A DNA stretch of 64,000 nucleotides from Sipunculus nudus (GCA_026874595.1 CM049319.1:54978917-55042916); one strand, 5' to 3'; numbered from the stretch's first letter, positions 50,264-63,094 are shown. Numbers and translations are program-made. Notes: generated by a model not told the origin, from the letters alone.

Positions 50264-50590
50264 GTATGTCTACAGATGGCAACAACACAAACCAAACTGA
50301 AAGCTACAGACACAATGCAGTCACACAAGAATACATTCTTATGTACATGTACATATGTGTTTGTAATTTTACTGGCTTTGCTAATGAAGCTTATTTTATT
50401 AGCAAAGCATGGGTTATGGGACTCTTATACAAACTAACTTGCTGTTTAAATATTTTGTATTTTTTAGAGGTGAGTTTAAATATGAACTAACAGGGTTCAT
50501 CATCCTTTTTCAAAGTAACTAAATGTTTAGGGGAAAAAACAGATATTTATATAAACATTTGTCTGATTAGCAAACATTAAGTTACAAATA

Positions 50591-50765
50591 CAGTGGAACC
50601 AGGCCTTGTGACCACCCCACAGTTGCTACCACCCCACAATGATGACCTCTTTTCTGAGTCCTGCATATATGATCCATGTAACCTAGAATTTCACAAGTAT
50701 GACCACCCCCAAACTAAGACCACTTTAGTCAGTCCCCATGATGGTCATAATGTGGGGTTCCACTG
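50591..50765. mobile_element. Short pogo-like MITE
   Basis: Ends CAGTGGAACC and, reverse-complemented, CAGTGGAACCCCAC; left flank TA, right flank TG (probably mutated TA). Internal TGACCACCCC repeats. 175 bp, lying about 330 bp downstream of exon c. Confidence 0.65.
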
Positions 50766-52528
50766 TGTTCAGTTATTGAGAAATAGACACTCTCACTGGG
50801 CTAGAATCAGTACTGTTGGTAGACTCTTCACCACATCAAGCTGTATTTCGTGTGCTGGTATATACATGAAGATCACTCAGTGAATTTGTTACTGTGGTGT
50901 TTCCATGCTTCCGTCAACATATGTGTGTGTATTTTCATGCAAAGGGTCTGCGTGAACTCAGTGATTCAGGGTAAATGGATGTCACTTCACCATCTCCTTG
51001 TGGAAACCCTGCTAGATCCACTGTACAAATATATACGTCTGCCAGTTCATGCATATGCACACACATGGAAACACCTATTTTTTCACGCATATACACACAC
51101 ACGCACACACATGAAAACACAACTTAATTTGCTTGTTATGATTCTGATCCTTAAATTAAAAACTGCCAGATTCTTTGATCTCATTTTTCAATTTCAAGGG
51201 TTGTGCATGTTCATGGAAAGTATTTAGGAGCTTTGAGCACAGTGTATGGTCAAAATATTACTTAAGAACAAAACTTTTGCTGACCCCGTATTGAATAAAA
51301 GAATTATTGTCATCATGATATATAGTCAGTGGCTCCCTCTATAACTGAGACCAGAAAAACTACATACATGGTTGAAAACAAATTATTGAGAGATTTAACT
51401 TATTATGTCATATATTTTACTTGAATCAGATCAAAGGGTATAAATACCCACACATACATATGCAGTGTATGGCAAAACATATACCTGGTTTTGTGTTCTC
51501 ACAACTATGCTGAATGTTTTACCATGTATTTGTTTATCTGTGTATAAGACTTAAGAATTAATATTAAAAAAAGCACTGCTAGGTGTATTTGTAGAAATAT
51601 TTAGAACTATTGAACATATCGCTAGCTTTAGATAAATTTTCGGATAAAGAAATTCAATTATTTACGGCAGCTCTCATAAGAACACAAAAACTTCATGTGT
51701 GGAAAGAGAATTAGATGGCTAGAACTGACAAAGTACAAAATTATCACAGAGACTTTTTCAGCACAAATGAAATGCTGTTCTTGCGTTTCCACCTGCTGTC
51801 TGTTGCCACAAGGACAGGCTGCGACTGGTCTGGAGCTAGTTCGTTAAGAGCAGACGGTATTCTTCTTTGTCGGGATGCTGGGAGGATACCTATAGGTAGG
51901 GGTGTTTGTGCCAGTAGAACCGGCTGTCTCCGCTACAGAATAAATTGTATCTCTCGTTGGTGAGTCATAGCAAAATAGGGGACGATGCCAGCGCAGTCTC
52001 AGAGATGGAATTAGGGAGGATGAAACATATTGCTTCGCATTCGGTAGCGCTGCCCACCTCACTCCTGAGCCCATTTGCCGGAGATGAGGACAAACTCGGC
52101 TCAATACTAGTGCACTATAATCATGACTGAGGCAAGGTCATAAAATCACTGCTTGAGAAAAGCTGATCGTCTAACCCACCACAAGTGTTGTTTTATTACA
52201 TTGTGATAAAGTTATGAAATTTCTAGCTTATATTTAACATATTTCTTACAGATGAGACATTTTTTGTTGCAAATAGTTCTTATCACGTAGACTGTGATAG
52301 TCATTTAAAAGTAAGATCACTGCCAAGGTTTTGTAATATCAACCCTCTGTGTGTGCCTGTTCTGATGATTTATACTCTAAAACAAAAGTTTAGTTTGATC
52401 AAATTTAATCTTGAAAAAACTGGATCTACCCATTGTACTGGATTTAATTGGTTTTATCCCTATGAAACCCAAGCATGAGTATGTATATGGAAGTCAACCC
52501 GGTAATATGTGCAATGCTGTAGTAGTTT

Positions 52529-53660
52529 CCTAGAAATTATTTATACATTACTCCATCTGCTAATGGAAATTCTCTCTGTTCCTCAAAATGATATGCATAC
52601 TGGTCTTGAGTTTAATAACTGTCGTACATTTCATCCTAGAAATGGTAGGCACAGTTCTTTGGAGTTATAGCACTCTACCTTAGACATCCTGGAAATAATG
52701 TAAACATTCCTGAAGTTCTTAATGAGTGTTGCGCAGTGTCCTTGGAACTACTGTTCAATATATCTTCTGAGATTTTTCAGTACAGTGTTTTCATGTCCTG
52801 GAGATGATATGGTTAATGCTGTTTAGCATTCTGACTGTTATCCATCAGTTCAAATATACAATATTTTCATTATTTCTAGTTTTTATAAGTTCTATAACCA
52901 TGGTTCAAGCTTCCTGGAAATAACATGTACGTGGCCTGAACCACCAATGTTCCTAGTCCCTCAAAATTATGTATGCAACAAAATTTTAATTGTAGAACTG
53001 TAGTATGGTCTTAGTTTCACTTTCCATATAATTATCAACTAATAATGTTAACATCATTTAAGAGAGCTGTATATTCTTAGTGTCCCTTTCCTAAAAATTT
53101 AGATTATATTACTCTGAAACTGTACAACTATTCTTAACACTTTACAGAAATGATAAGTACATAAATTCTGCTTACTGAAATTATCCCTGATGACCTGTAT
53201 GGTCATAACTTTCCAATTTCTGGAAAATAACATATGATTATTTCTGGTCAGTATTCTAATTGTTCCCACATCATAGAAATTACATATACATTTCTCCCGA
53301 TCTTGTTTCATAGAAATTACTTTTAAGTTTTCTTCTGAGGTCTGTGATGATAGATCTCTTGGGCCAGAAATTATGTTTTTCCTCTGAGGAGGAAAACTAT
53401 ATAGATTCTTCTTCCTAGAAATTATATCAATTGTTTCCTGTTGAGCTTTAAGTAACATCTTCTTCTTTCAAGAAATAGGCCATGCACTTGCCCGGGTTGT
53501 GTTACATCAGTACCTGTTTCCATTTACTGCAAGTGATATATACAGTTTCCTGTTGATCGTAGGGGACATCTGTTTTGCATCCTAGAAGTAATCTTTACAG
53601 TGGTCTGGGTCATTTATGTGAGCACCTGTATTCACTTCCTGGAAGTGATCATTACATTGA
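52529..53660 (+). repeat. Ancient, strongly decayed ~53-bp minisatellite
   Basis: A motif like CCTAGAAATTATATATACA recurs at 52529, 52581, 52635, 52688, 52740, 52797, 52913, 52959 and onward (for example 53269, 53422, 53580, 53638), usually 46-58 bp apart, with tttcctg/tctgag filler between. Divergence is high, so simple self-comparison would miss part of it. Confidence 0.6.
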
Positions 53661-53897
53661 TGTTGAGCTGCACAAGCCTGTGATACTCCCTCGATATGAG
53701 TGATCTGAGGATAGCTCCTATTGACATTATGAGGATCGGTTTTGACTTCCCCAACACAGTTGCTATGGTGATTGCCAAAGGTTTTGTCATATCTGTCAAT
53801 GAAAATTCAGCTTCTTTTCTTCTGGTCTTCTCTTTATAAATAATTTCATGATTTGTGTTGATTTCAGACTTGAAAGTCATAGAAATGCTCTGGTATA

Positions 53898-54307
53898 CTG
53901 TGGTTGCCTTTTTATTTGAGAGGGTCTAAATTTTGCGATATTCGCTAATATGAAATCATCACGAATATTTAACCCTCAGGAATAAAATGCCTCATCTACT
54001 AAGATGAACAAGAGGGGATTAATTACCAATCTCTGGAAATACATTATCAGAAAACTAATCGGTATCAAACCAAGTGGTAATCACACACAATATATCAACT
54101 GTGACACAGGTCATAATGACTGAACAAGAAATGAGTGAGGTATTGTTGAATTTGTTCTAAATTTAAAATCAGTACAAACATATGTATATACTGCTGTACT
54201 CAGATGGTATAAGTTCTGGTACAATCGCGAAAATGAAACCCTCGCAAAAACAATCAAAATGTAGTAATTGCGAAATTTCAGCCTTGCAAATATAAAGCCA
54301 ACCACAG
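53898..54307. mobile_element. MITE of the CTGTGGTT family with TA duplication
   Basis: Ends CTGTGGTTGCCTTTTTATTTG and, reverse-complemented, CTGTGGTTGGCTTTATATTTG. TA flanks on both sides (53896-53897 and 54308-54309). The interior contains gcgaaaatgaaaccctcgcaaa, shared with 39089-39225. 410 bp, noncoding; TA target suggests a Tc1/mariner-type origin. Confidence 0.7.
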
Positions 54308-55480
54308 TATGTTTCAGCTGTATCCAGTCAAATTTATTCTTGGGTTTGTTCATAATTTTCCATGTAGAGGTACCTCAGTACTATGAAAAAGTAGTTTAAC
54401 AGTCTTTTACCCGCATTCAGGAAATCTCTCAGATGACTGGTGGCTTAGTTCTTTTATTTAACACTGAACTGATACATTTTGTTTTGAACAAGAGTATTTT
54501 TTTGCATTTGACCTGTGAAAGAAGATTAAATGGTTGGCTGTATATATTGTATTGTCAACAATGCTTCTTTATTGGCATTGCTTGACCGTACTTGATTAAT
54601 GTCACACAGTCCTTGGGATAGGCACAAATTGGAATGAATGCATACCTACATAGTGGGGGCAATGAAAAAAAAAACTTGATCCATGTATAAACTGAAATTT
54701 ATCCTGGCACATAAATGACACGTGAGAGTTGATATTAGAAAGTATACAATTAACCCCATCCCCACCAGTTGAACACTGGGATGGGAAGAATGTCAAAACA
54801 AATTTGTATCCCTTTGCAGGAAGCTACACACACAATCTCGACACCTACATGTGTGCTGAGGATTGTCATAAAATAATTATTTGTAATTTAGTGATATGAT
54901 ACTGCTTTGATATATTTTATCTATATTCTAACTGTGATATATTTACTTTATTGGTAATCATGACAGAGAATCTGTTGATATATAAAACCCGTCATGACTG
55001 ATCAAACCATATTTAACATTAATTATTAGTACAAACTGATGTTTACTGGTAAAGTAATTGACTAACATTCGAAGTAGAAATGTTTGCTGGTACTTAAACT
55101 TTATCATTGGTTTCTTTAACTGATTCTTTTGAAACAACAACCCCTGATTTATCATGTATATTGAATCATGGAAAATGTTTATATTATTATATAATTATAT
55201 TTATAATTATTAGGAATGAACTGTTAACCGGAACAACACTATGATTATTACAGTTTGATTCCTCATTTGAGTCGGATCAATTTGATAAAACGTGTTGGTA
55301 GTCTGGAGACTATGATGGGATGGATGTGGTCCTAAAATGGGTCATTTTCTCAAATCTAATAAGACAAAGTAAATTGAATTGACCTGTGTTCATTTTGACT
55401 TGCCCAGGGCATGTGGGTGGGTTACAGGTGGAGCCCTGTTCAGCATACGTTAACATAGTTTTGAGATTGTAGTATGAACT

Positions 55481-55496
55481 GGGGGGGGGGGGGGGG
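55481..55496. repeat. G tract
   Basis: Sixteen consecutive G; a shorter G run lies near 55821-55830. Confidence 0.9.
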
Positions 55497-55929
55497 TGGA
55501 GTTTGTCCCTTATATCACACACAGATAACCAGACTGTCAAGCAGTTTGATAGATGGCATCTTGATTAGAAAAAACATGTTCACTCTGCAGTTGCTTTTTT
55601 GGCCATCTTTTGGCCATCGGTTGCTGGTTTGAGCAGTATTACCTTCAGGCAAAATAAATTCAAGTTGGGTTGTCCTGTTCAGTGAACAATCCACCCATGC
55701 ATTGTCTCTGCAGATGGTGGGACTATATGCTCGGTGCTTTGCATTCAAACCCCACAACCCCTGAAAATCTATGAATACACTGTTCCATGTTATCTTTGGG
55801 GTGGTGCCATGGTCACAGAAAGGGGGGGGGCAGGTTACTGAATGTGGATGGTTGCTCTTGAGCAGTTTTACCCTGGAGGCATGTGATTGTCATCCCCTGT
55901 TTGTCCCGCTAAATCTGTTTGCATGTTGC

Positions 55930-56250
55930 ACCTGGCGGGTAAATCAGCAGTTTGCAGGTATATTCATAAGATAAATGAGGTCACGGCCTCCTGTTCCTGG
56001 TCACAATCAATACCATGAACAAAAATGAAACGGTTAATTACCTGGCCGGGAATGGCAATGATGAGATGTGTTCTTCATCATCATATTCGTGTAATGTGTG
56101 ACAGGACAAATCCGCACTCATTTTACATCTCGGTCAAGTTTTCATTATGTTACAGGACCAATGGAGCTAGGATGTCACCCTGCCAGTCATTGTCAGATTT
56201 ATGTCAGCGGTTTTCTGCATCCCTCATCTGTTACTTTTTTCACTGCAAAT
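55930..56250. promoter_or_regulatory. Candidate unique regulatory block
   Basis: Includes GGTTAATTACC (homeodomain-type TAATTA core), gaggtcacggcctcc (partly palindromic) and acaggaccaatgg (CCAAT). No coding or repeat explanation. Confidence 0.25.
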
Positions 56251-56271
56251 TTAAAGCTCCTTTTGGAAATG

Positions 56272-56289
56272 CCCCCCCCCCCCCCCCCC
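56272..56289. repeat. C tract
   Basis: Eighteen or so consecutive C. Confidence 0.9.
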
Positions 56290-56757
56290 AAACTTTCCAT
56301 CTGCTTCACCTGTCACAAAGTAAAAAGGTCGTTTGGTGCAAATATAAAATAATTTTGAATGGTAAATCCTATAGGTTACACTATGAGAAAGATCATAACT
56401 TTTTCAAAATTAGTATTCCCAGCACACCACACCTTCCCTTATATATGGAAAATTTGTGATTTCATTAAATAGGTATGGTATTTTATATAAGAATGTGTTT
56501 AAACCTGAATAACATGTAAGTATGATGCAATATGAAGTAATTTACAGATGTCTAAGTAGGGCAACATACCCAACTGAGGGTATGTATAAGAGGCCAGGAC
56601 TAATATATAATTTATATTGTAATTATTTCAGAATCATTTGGACTTTAATATTAATGCCTCTGACATAAGCCAGTGAGGTCCAACAGTTCTTATATGCAAG
56701 AATCAGGAATAATCAGAATTTCATACAGGAAGGTAGATCCAGCATTGATAATAACAT

Positions 56758-57563
56758 TTAAAGGGATCTATTCACATACCAGATGTTAAATATACATTAG
56801 TATTATGTTTCTTCTTAAAATACTTGTGGTATCTCCTTTTGTGTGTGCCTGAAACCATTGATTACTCACACAAACTGTTGGAAATCAACTTGCATCGGGT
56901 GTGATCAGTGGCACAAAGATAAACATACTCACATGTCACTGGGTGGCCTTACCACACAACTTCACAAATTTACTTTTTTTCTCAAAATTTCAACTTAGCT
57001 TTTTCCTGTGTATGTTCTCTCATGTTTCTTCAGTCTTGCAATCTTTACACATGTGGGCAGTGTTTACTCACACAGAGAAGCATAACACTTTATGAAATTG
57101 GTCAGTTTGAGACAGTCCATGAGCCGAAATTTTTTTGCTCAGGAACTTTTATATTCAGATAAAATGAACTTTTAGCATGAGGCATATAAGGCCAAAATGA
57201 AAAAAAAGGTATGGTTCTCAGGCACTTTTTTTCAGAAATCAATGCGGGCGGGCGCTTTTTTTATTTGAAATTTTTTGGTATGTTTCGATATAAATTTCAA
57301 ACCATAAGGGAAAAGCATGAAAATAACAGTTTTATTTTGCTAAATAAGTAAAAACACTACAAAACAAAGGATATTGTATGGTTATATCTTCTTGAAAGAA
57401 ATGTCAGAGTGGCAGCAGCTCAAAATTGGAAAGTTTTTATTGAAAATCAGAATAAAAAGTTTTGATGCGGGGGTTTAAAATTGATGTGGGCGGTGCATGA
57501 GAACCATACCTTTAATTTTTTTGGCCTAATAGTCAAATTTTTCAAATGGTTATGTACCTTTAA
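56758..57563 (+). mobile_element. TTAA MITE carrying a nested PIF/Harbinger-like MITE
   Basis: TTAA at 56758-56761 (ttaaagggatctattcacata) and at 57560-57563 (ttatgtacctttaa). The interior is collinear with 48496-48993 until gcatgaggcatataa, where a 337-bp insert begins; the similarity resumes with tagtcaa...caaatggttatgtaccttt. Confidence 0.7.
57190..57526. mobile_element. PIF/Harbinger-like MITE with long TIR and TAA duplication
   Basis: Inverted ends GGCCAAAAtgaaaaaaaAGGTATGGTTCTC and, reverse-complemented, GGCCAAAAAAATTAAAGGTATGGTTCTC, about 30 bp with few mismatches. Flanked by TAA on both sides (57187-57189 and 57527-57529). A 3-bp TWA target site and GG-starting TIRs are typical of PIF/Harbinger. 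Interior AT-rich and noncoding. Confidence 0.75.
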
Positions 57564-57739
57564 GCAATCTGATTGAGGCTGAATTTGTTTACCTGTCAGT
57601 AAACCAATTAGTCGTTATACCAATTCCTACATTTTTTTTTATTGATGGCAGTGTTGATATAGAAAAATATTTTGATGAGCTTTAGCAGCAAAAAACAAAA
57701 GTGATAGGTAACACTCAGCCTGCTTCTTAAATCCCACGA

Positions 57740-58530
57740 ATAGTCTCCCAGCTTCCTTTAACAGAAAATGAAATGGCATTGACAGAGAACGCAGCATTCA
57801 GCTTTGTCAAGTGCATATGAAGTGATGAAGTTCGTGCAGCTTTCCGTTACAGTAAAGGTCAAGGTTTACAGCCTAAACTGCGAGGAAAGATGGGCATTTG
57901 ATTTATAGGGAATCGTGTAAAGGGGGAACCGAGAGCAACCCTTCTGGGGAAGATGAAGCAGAGGATCATGGGTAATGTAAGGGGTGGCAGCGCTGCATTA
58001 AGTCATAATGAGAATAAATTTCATCGTTGGGAAATCGGGGCCCTACTGCGCATCCCGAGGGAACATAAATACCCGCCTAGAAGTGTTAATGATCACAGCG
58101 TAATAACCCAGCCACCGAGGCCACTGTTGCTGGGAGGATATCACACAAGGCAGCTGTGACCATGGCAATGTTCCTACTGCGGCTGGGAAAGCCGGCTGAA
58201 CCATCTTGAGACCCAGCGCACTGGCTGTTGGTTAATTTACCGAAGTCCTGCTGAACAGAAAGCAGTAACTGACTTCTGGATCAGGAATTATTGACAGTTT
58301 CTGTATTAAATGTGTTTGATAAAAACCTGCCCCGCAATATCTTTCCCTCGAGCTGCCTGCTCTTGTTCAGTGCTCACGGGCTGCCTGACATCGCGGTAAT
58401 GAATTTAGTACTGACGAGTTCTGTTCTGCGTCCTTTATCGGGGGTTTTGGATGGAGAATTATTTCCTTTTGGTCTCATGCTAGAGGTGTTAAGTGGAGGA
58501 GTAGGGATGTGGATTTAAGCTTGATTTTTC
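57740..58530. promoter_or_regulatory. Candidate unique regulatory block
   Basis: The longest unique GC-richer stretch in the window, about 800 bp, without a convincing exon: no acceptor-ORF-donor set and codon structure broken by stops. Could be an enhancer or an internal promoter. Confidence 0.25.
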
Positions 58531-61500
58531 GTGATACGAGTCTCATAAGTTATCATCAGGTTTTGCTGCTGTTTTCTAATATGGCAATCAGGGGGCACCT
58601 GGTGAACAAAGACCACAAGATTTATGTATCTCGTGGACTTCACTGTTTGTGTCTGCAAGAGCACTGAGGTTGACATCTTATTATTGTAATGTCATTTTTT
58701 TCAGGAATCAGGGGAATTTAGGGTTCAGTGAAATTTCATGTTAATATTTCCCTTTAATAAAATCTTCAAAAATAATATTAGATATTTTTAGCACCATATT
58801 TAGTCAAGTCTTGTCCTGAAGAATACCATTATTAATACAGGAGTTTGATTTTTTCAAATTATCATTTGCTCATGAAGATTAATAGCATTTTTAACTTAAT
58901 GCAAATAAATGAAAGATTAATTATTTAATTTTTCTTTGCTCTTGTATTATTATTTTTAAAACTAAAAAGATAATCTTGATAAAAATGTTTATTGTGTACA
59001 GGGGTAACAGATATGTTAATTTGCTTTGTGAATTTCCTTAACAGGATTTCCTAAATGAGGGAAATTTGACAATAACCCTATGTACATGATAGATTGAGTT
59101 GAAGTATCCTGTTTTATGTGATAGAATGAGTTGAAGGTGTAATTATTAATCATTATTAAGTATTTTTCTTTCTTCGTAAATGTGAAAGAGTTTCTATGCA
59201 AAGAAACCAAGTATGGATTAAGTTTCACTTATTACTGATTAAGCTTATTTTGTCATCTAACTGCTATGGATTAGTGTATATATATTCTGACTTCCATGGA
59301 CATCTGAACTTTAGTCTCAGCAAAACATGACTACAGATAAGAGTCAGAAAGAAAACTATGTAACAAGTGTTAGCTACACTAGCAGTTGGATATTGTTTTA
59401 TTTAATAATATACTTATTGTATACCATTAATTCCAGCATGTGACATGTGGTACCCAGTATAAGTGTGTATGAAAAATGACAGCCCCAATGAGCTGTTTTG
59501 ATATTTGTGTGAGGTCAGAGTTTGATTAGGGCACAGCAATGCAAGTTGCAACAGGATAGTACTTTTAGAGCAATCAGAAAGTGGGAATCTATCTGTGGAG
59601 AGTGTTTAGTCTCCATTAGACCCATATCTTTGAAGTAGAAGCAGGGGTAATGCTTTGCCAGTGCCCCCAACCTCATCTGCAAATTACATGTAATTAAAGT
59701 AGGATACAAAATTTCAAGTCAGTTAAGATTATCAGTAGTACTGTAACAATGCATAAAATGTAATTGATGCATTAAATCAAAGCCAGTCATTGATCAATAA
59801 TCAAATCAAGCATGCAATAATCAATTAATTTAGTTTATTGCATTTGTTGTCATATATCCAAACCAGAATCCGTAACCTTATGTTGTAAGCTAAAGCATTA
59901 GTTGTTCCCTTTTTACTTACAATACACATATGAATTCAATGAGATGAATATCATAAACATTAGTAAAGCTCTAAACTTTGTTACTGATATGTTAGTGACT
60001 TTAGCAGAGAGTTTTACTAATGTTATGCAATCTTCAGGGACAGGATTCAACATACATAGGATACAATTAAGTTGTAAATGTTGTTTTAAAATATGTATAA
60101 ATATATTGCAGTATTCTAATTTACTAATAAACAACCTCATAACACTTATAATGTAATTACAAACTTCAAATACTGCTGAAATAAGAAGAGCAATTTTCTG
60201 TTTCCTCCTTAAATCTCCGTTTCATAGGCTGGACTATATCAGCAAGTTCTTGTTTCAGGGGAAATCATAACATTTCATTTGTGATAATTTACTTTCAACA
60301 AGAAGAATTTTTGGGAGTCTTTTTAAGTCATTGCAAAAACAAGGCTCATATCTAACATGAAAATACCACTTTTTATCCAACTTTGTGTAACAATGTATAG
60401 ATATTCTCTTGTGGAAATTTAAAATAATGGCAAGACAGTGGTTAAAAAAACACACAGGGCTCATCCAGTAGGCTTTATGTATAGACAGGCACTTGTTGAA
60501 CCACAGCTGCATGGAGTAAACATATGGATCCTGACAATATATCTTGATTGAAAAATCCCTTGAAATGGACATATTCATTTACCTGGACACTAAACAGGGT
60601 TATCTGTGCTACAGGGCTATTGTGTAGGACCAGCTGCCCGGCCATTCCTCTTGTGCCAGGCAGGGTTAATGAGATGCCTTTTAAAAGTGTGGTTATGCTT
60701 GGGCAAGCAGGGGGAGCCAGTCTGCCTTGAGAGGGAAGGGTAGAGGAAAGCCACTGTACCCCCTCAGCCTAATAGCAGTGTAGGTGTCTGCCCCTACACA
60801 AATTGTATCTGCTCTCAATTAGTGGAGGCTCTATCAATGCTGGGGAGAAGGGGCATTAGCAAATATTTACCACTGAGAGCTATTGTGCCAAGGGAGCCTA
60901 GCCTTACATGTCAGGGGGTCAGCCTGGGATGTCATGGTGTGAACCCCCAGCATCCTCCAAGAGTGAAGCAGGAGGCACATGAGCCGGGCAGGCAGGAAGT
61001 GGGTGCACCAATGACCATGTGTTGTGGAGCTTCTGATGTGTATAATAACCCTGGCAGAACTCGGTACAAACTAGCCATGCTTTCTTGCACTCACCACTTC
61101 TGAGAATCATGGATTACCTTTCCATCTTGGACTATTATGTGTTTTAAGAAGAGGATTAGAACATGATGATATAGATAACCTAAAGGATATCAGTGGGTCA
61201 AGCCAGCATCAGTGGTTGTATATGGCCTCCTTTTGAGGCCTGGTGTGTGTTGTGCATTAGGTGGCTTAGTTGGAGATCACCATGATCAGAAACAATATCT
61301 GATGCTGGATTTTGTTGTGGATACCATTTCTACCAGGAACATCTTTATGGATCATGGTTTCTTTTATTATCATTTACTCAAGGTACGTGCTTCATGAAAC
61401 AGGCTTTATTTTTACCTGGGAGAGACTGGGAATGTTTGGCTTGTGTTGTTTCTACCTGTAGAGGTCACTTTTAGTGCTTCAAACTGTTTGAGAAATAACA

Positions 61501-62052
61501 TTCATATTACAAGTTCATATTAAGTTGAGTAGTAATACTGTAGATATTTGAATATATGGTGTTACTATATTCAGGTTATATTGCAAATATGATTTTGAGG
61601 GTTGATTCTGTTTACTGTTGGGATCAAACATTTGTTGTTGTGGCTTCACAATCAGATAATACATACCATGCTTTCACCATTTTGGGAACTGAATTTGCAG
61701 TATATCTCTAAGTGATGATCAGACTTCATTTGCAGGTTTGATAAAGGTAGCATGTTCAACCTACACAGTATAACTATATGTATGTTAAATAGTGTTACCC
61801 TGACACCAAGATTAGTAATACAGTATTCCATAGGCTTTGATTTGGCAAGTCTCAAATTCAAACTGCACCAGCAACCCCATATATTGAGAAGATATTCCAT
61901 TCATTTCTTTCAGTAGTAGTATCAAGCACTGGACACATTTGAAATACAGGGTTGAATACAGAATTGTATTTGGAAATTTTAGACTTCATATTAGACATTG
62001 AGTTTGTTTCTTCACAGGTGCCCAAAATACTGGTGTTTATATGGGGGTCAAA

Positions 62053-62760
62053 TTTTAGGTCAGCTCACTTTCAGTCATGCTGAGCTAAAGTGATGGTCAT
62101 TGACTCGTTGTACATCGTGGGGCTGTCCGTTAGCAGATCACTCAAAATGTAACTGTAAGGGCTAGGATCATGCACCTGTGCAGTCTAAGAAGTTTTAAAA
62201 GTACCTCCTTGGAAACCTGAAATTAGGTCAATGCAACCTATATTTAAGATACGGGCTGTGTTTGCACCCCACAGAATTGATTCTTATAGCCAACATTTTC
62301 ATCTCAAACCTTCCCATCTTTTGCATATGGATCACCTGTCAATATGGGAAGAACCATAAATATTATGAGGTCAAGGTCACAGGACCCACTTCTTTGAAAA
62401 GCTTGTAGATGCATTTAAAGCCATACCTTTCATCCTAAATCTTCCATCTTTCAAATATGGCTCACCTATCAATGGGGGAAGAATGGTGACGTTTTTTCAC
62501 ATCACAGGACTCACTTGTTTGAAAAGCTTTTAGACACATTTTAAGCCAAACAATGACCAAACCCTTTCTATCAGTCTCAGACAGCTTGCCCACCAATAGA
62601 GTGAGATTCATATAGATATTAAGGTCAAAGTTCAAGGTCACATGACCCTTCCCCCCCCCCCCCCCCCCCCGCACCTTCCATTTGTGTCAACCATCGCACC
62701 TACTGTGCGAGAGAGCTGTTGATTTTGAGGTACCAAGGTCAAAGGTCAAGGTCACTGTGT
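62053..62760 (+). mobile_element. A/B repeat, 5' portion
   Basis: The head taggtcagctcactttcagtcatgctgagctaaagtgatggtc is a decayed form of the TTAGCTCAGCTGACTATAAGT head. Family A module (cctccttggaaacctgaaattaggtca) and family B blocks (gtcaaggtcacaggacccacttctttgaaaagctt) follow, then a 20-bp C tract at 62651-62670 and ccaaggtcaaaggtcaaggtcac. The terminal motif is not seen. Confidence 0.55.
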
Positions 62761-63094
62761 CATTGGTTACTAAAGACAATGCAATATTGTACAATTAATA
62801 CATGAAATAAAAGTAAGGAAAGTGTGTTGTGTGGCAGTCAGTTCACCAGGGGACACAGTTGCCTGTTGCCATTAATGCCTGCAATGACACTGCCCCCTAG
62901 TGGTGCAAATTGCTATCGATCTTAGCACTTGTTGGGTGTTCAAAATAGTCATGTTTAATTTTGTTTTACAAAGTTGTGTTGCAATACTGCATTAATATGC
63001 AGATCATAATTTATTAGTTGAGGTCAGTTTTTAGCTTCAGATTAAGTGAGTGTTTCATCCAAATTCAACCAAAACAATACCCAGGGACCAGACT

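Noticed and set aside
51715-52130. A short gene on either strand in the GC-richer block
   Set aside because: Several overlapping open frames on both strands, no splice signals and no family resemblance. Listed only as possible regulatory DNA in the findings.
61330-61382. Possible exon d ending at ctcaag|gtacgtg
   Set aside because: The donor is good, but the translated frame (GTSLWIMVSF...) does not continue the WHIM region convincingly.
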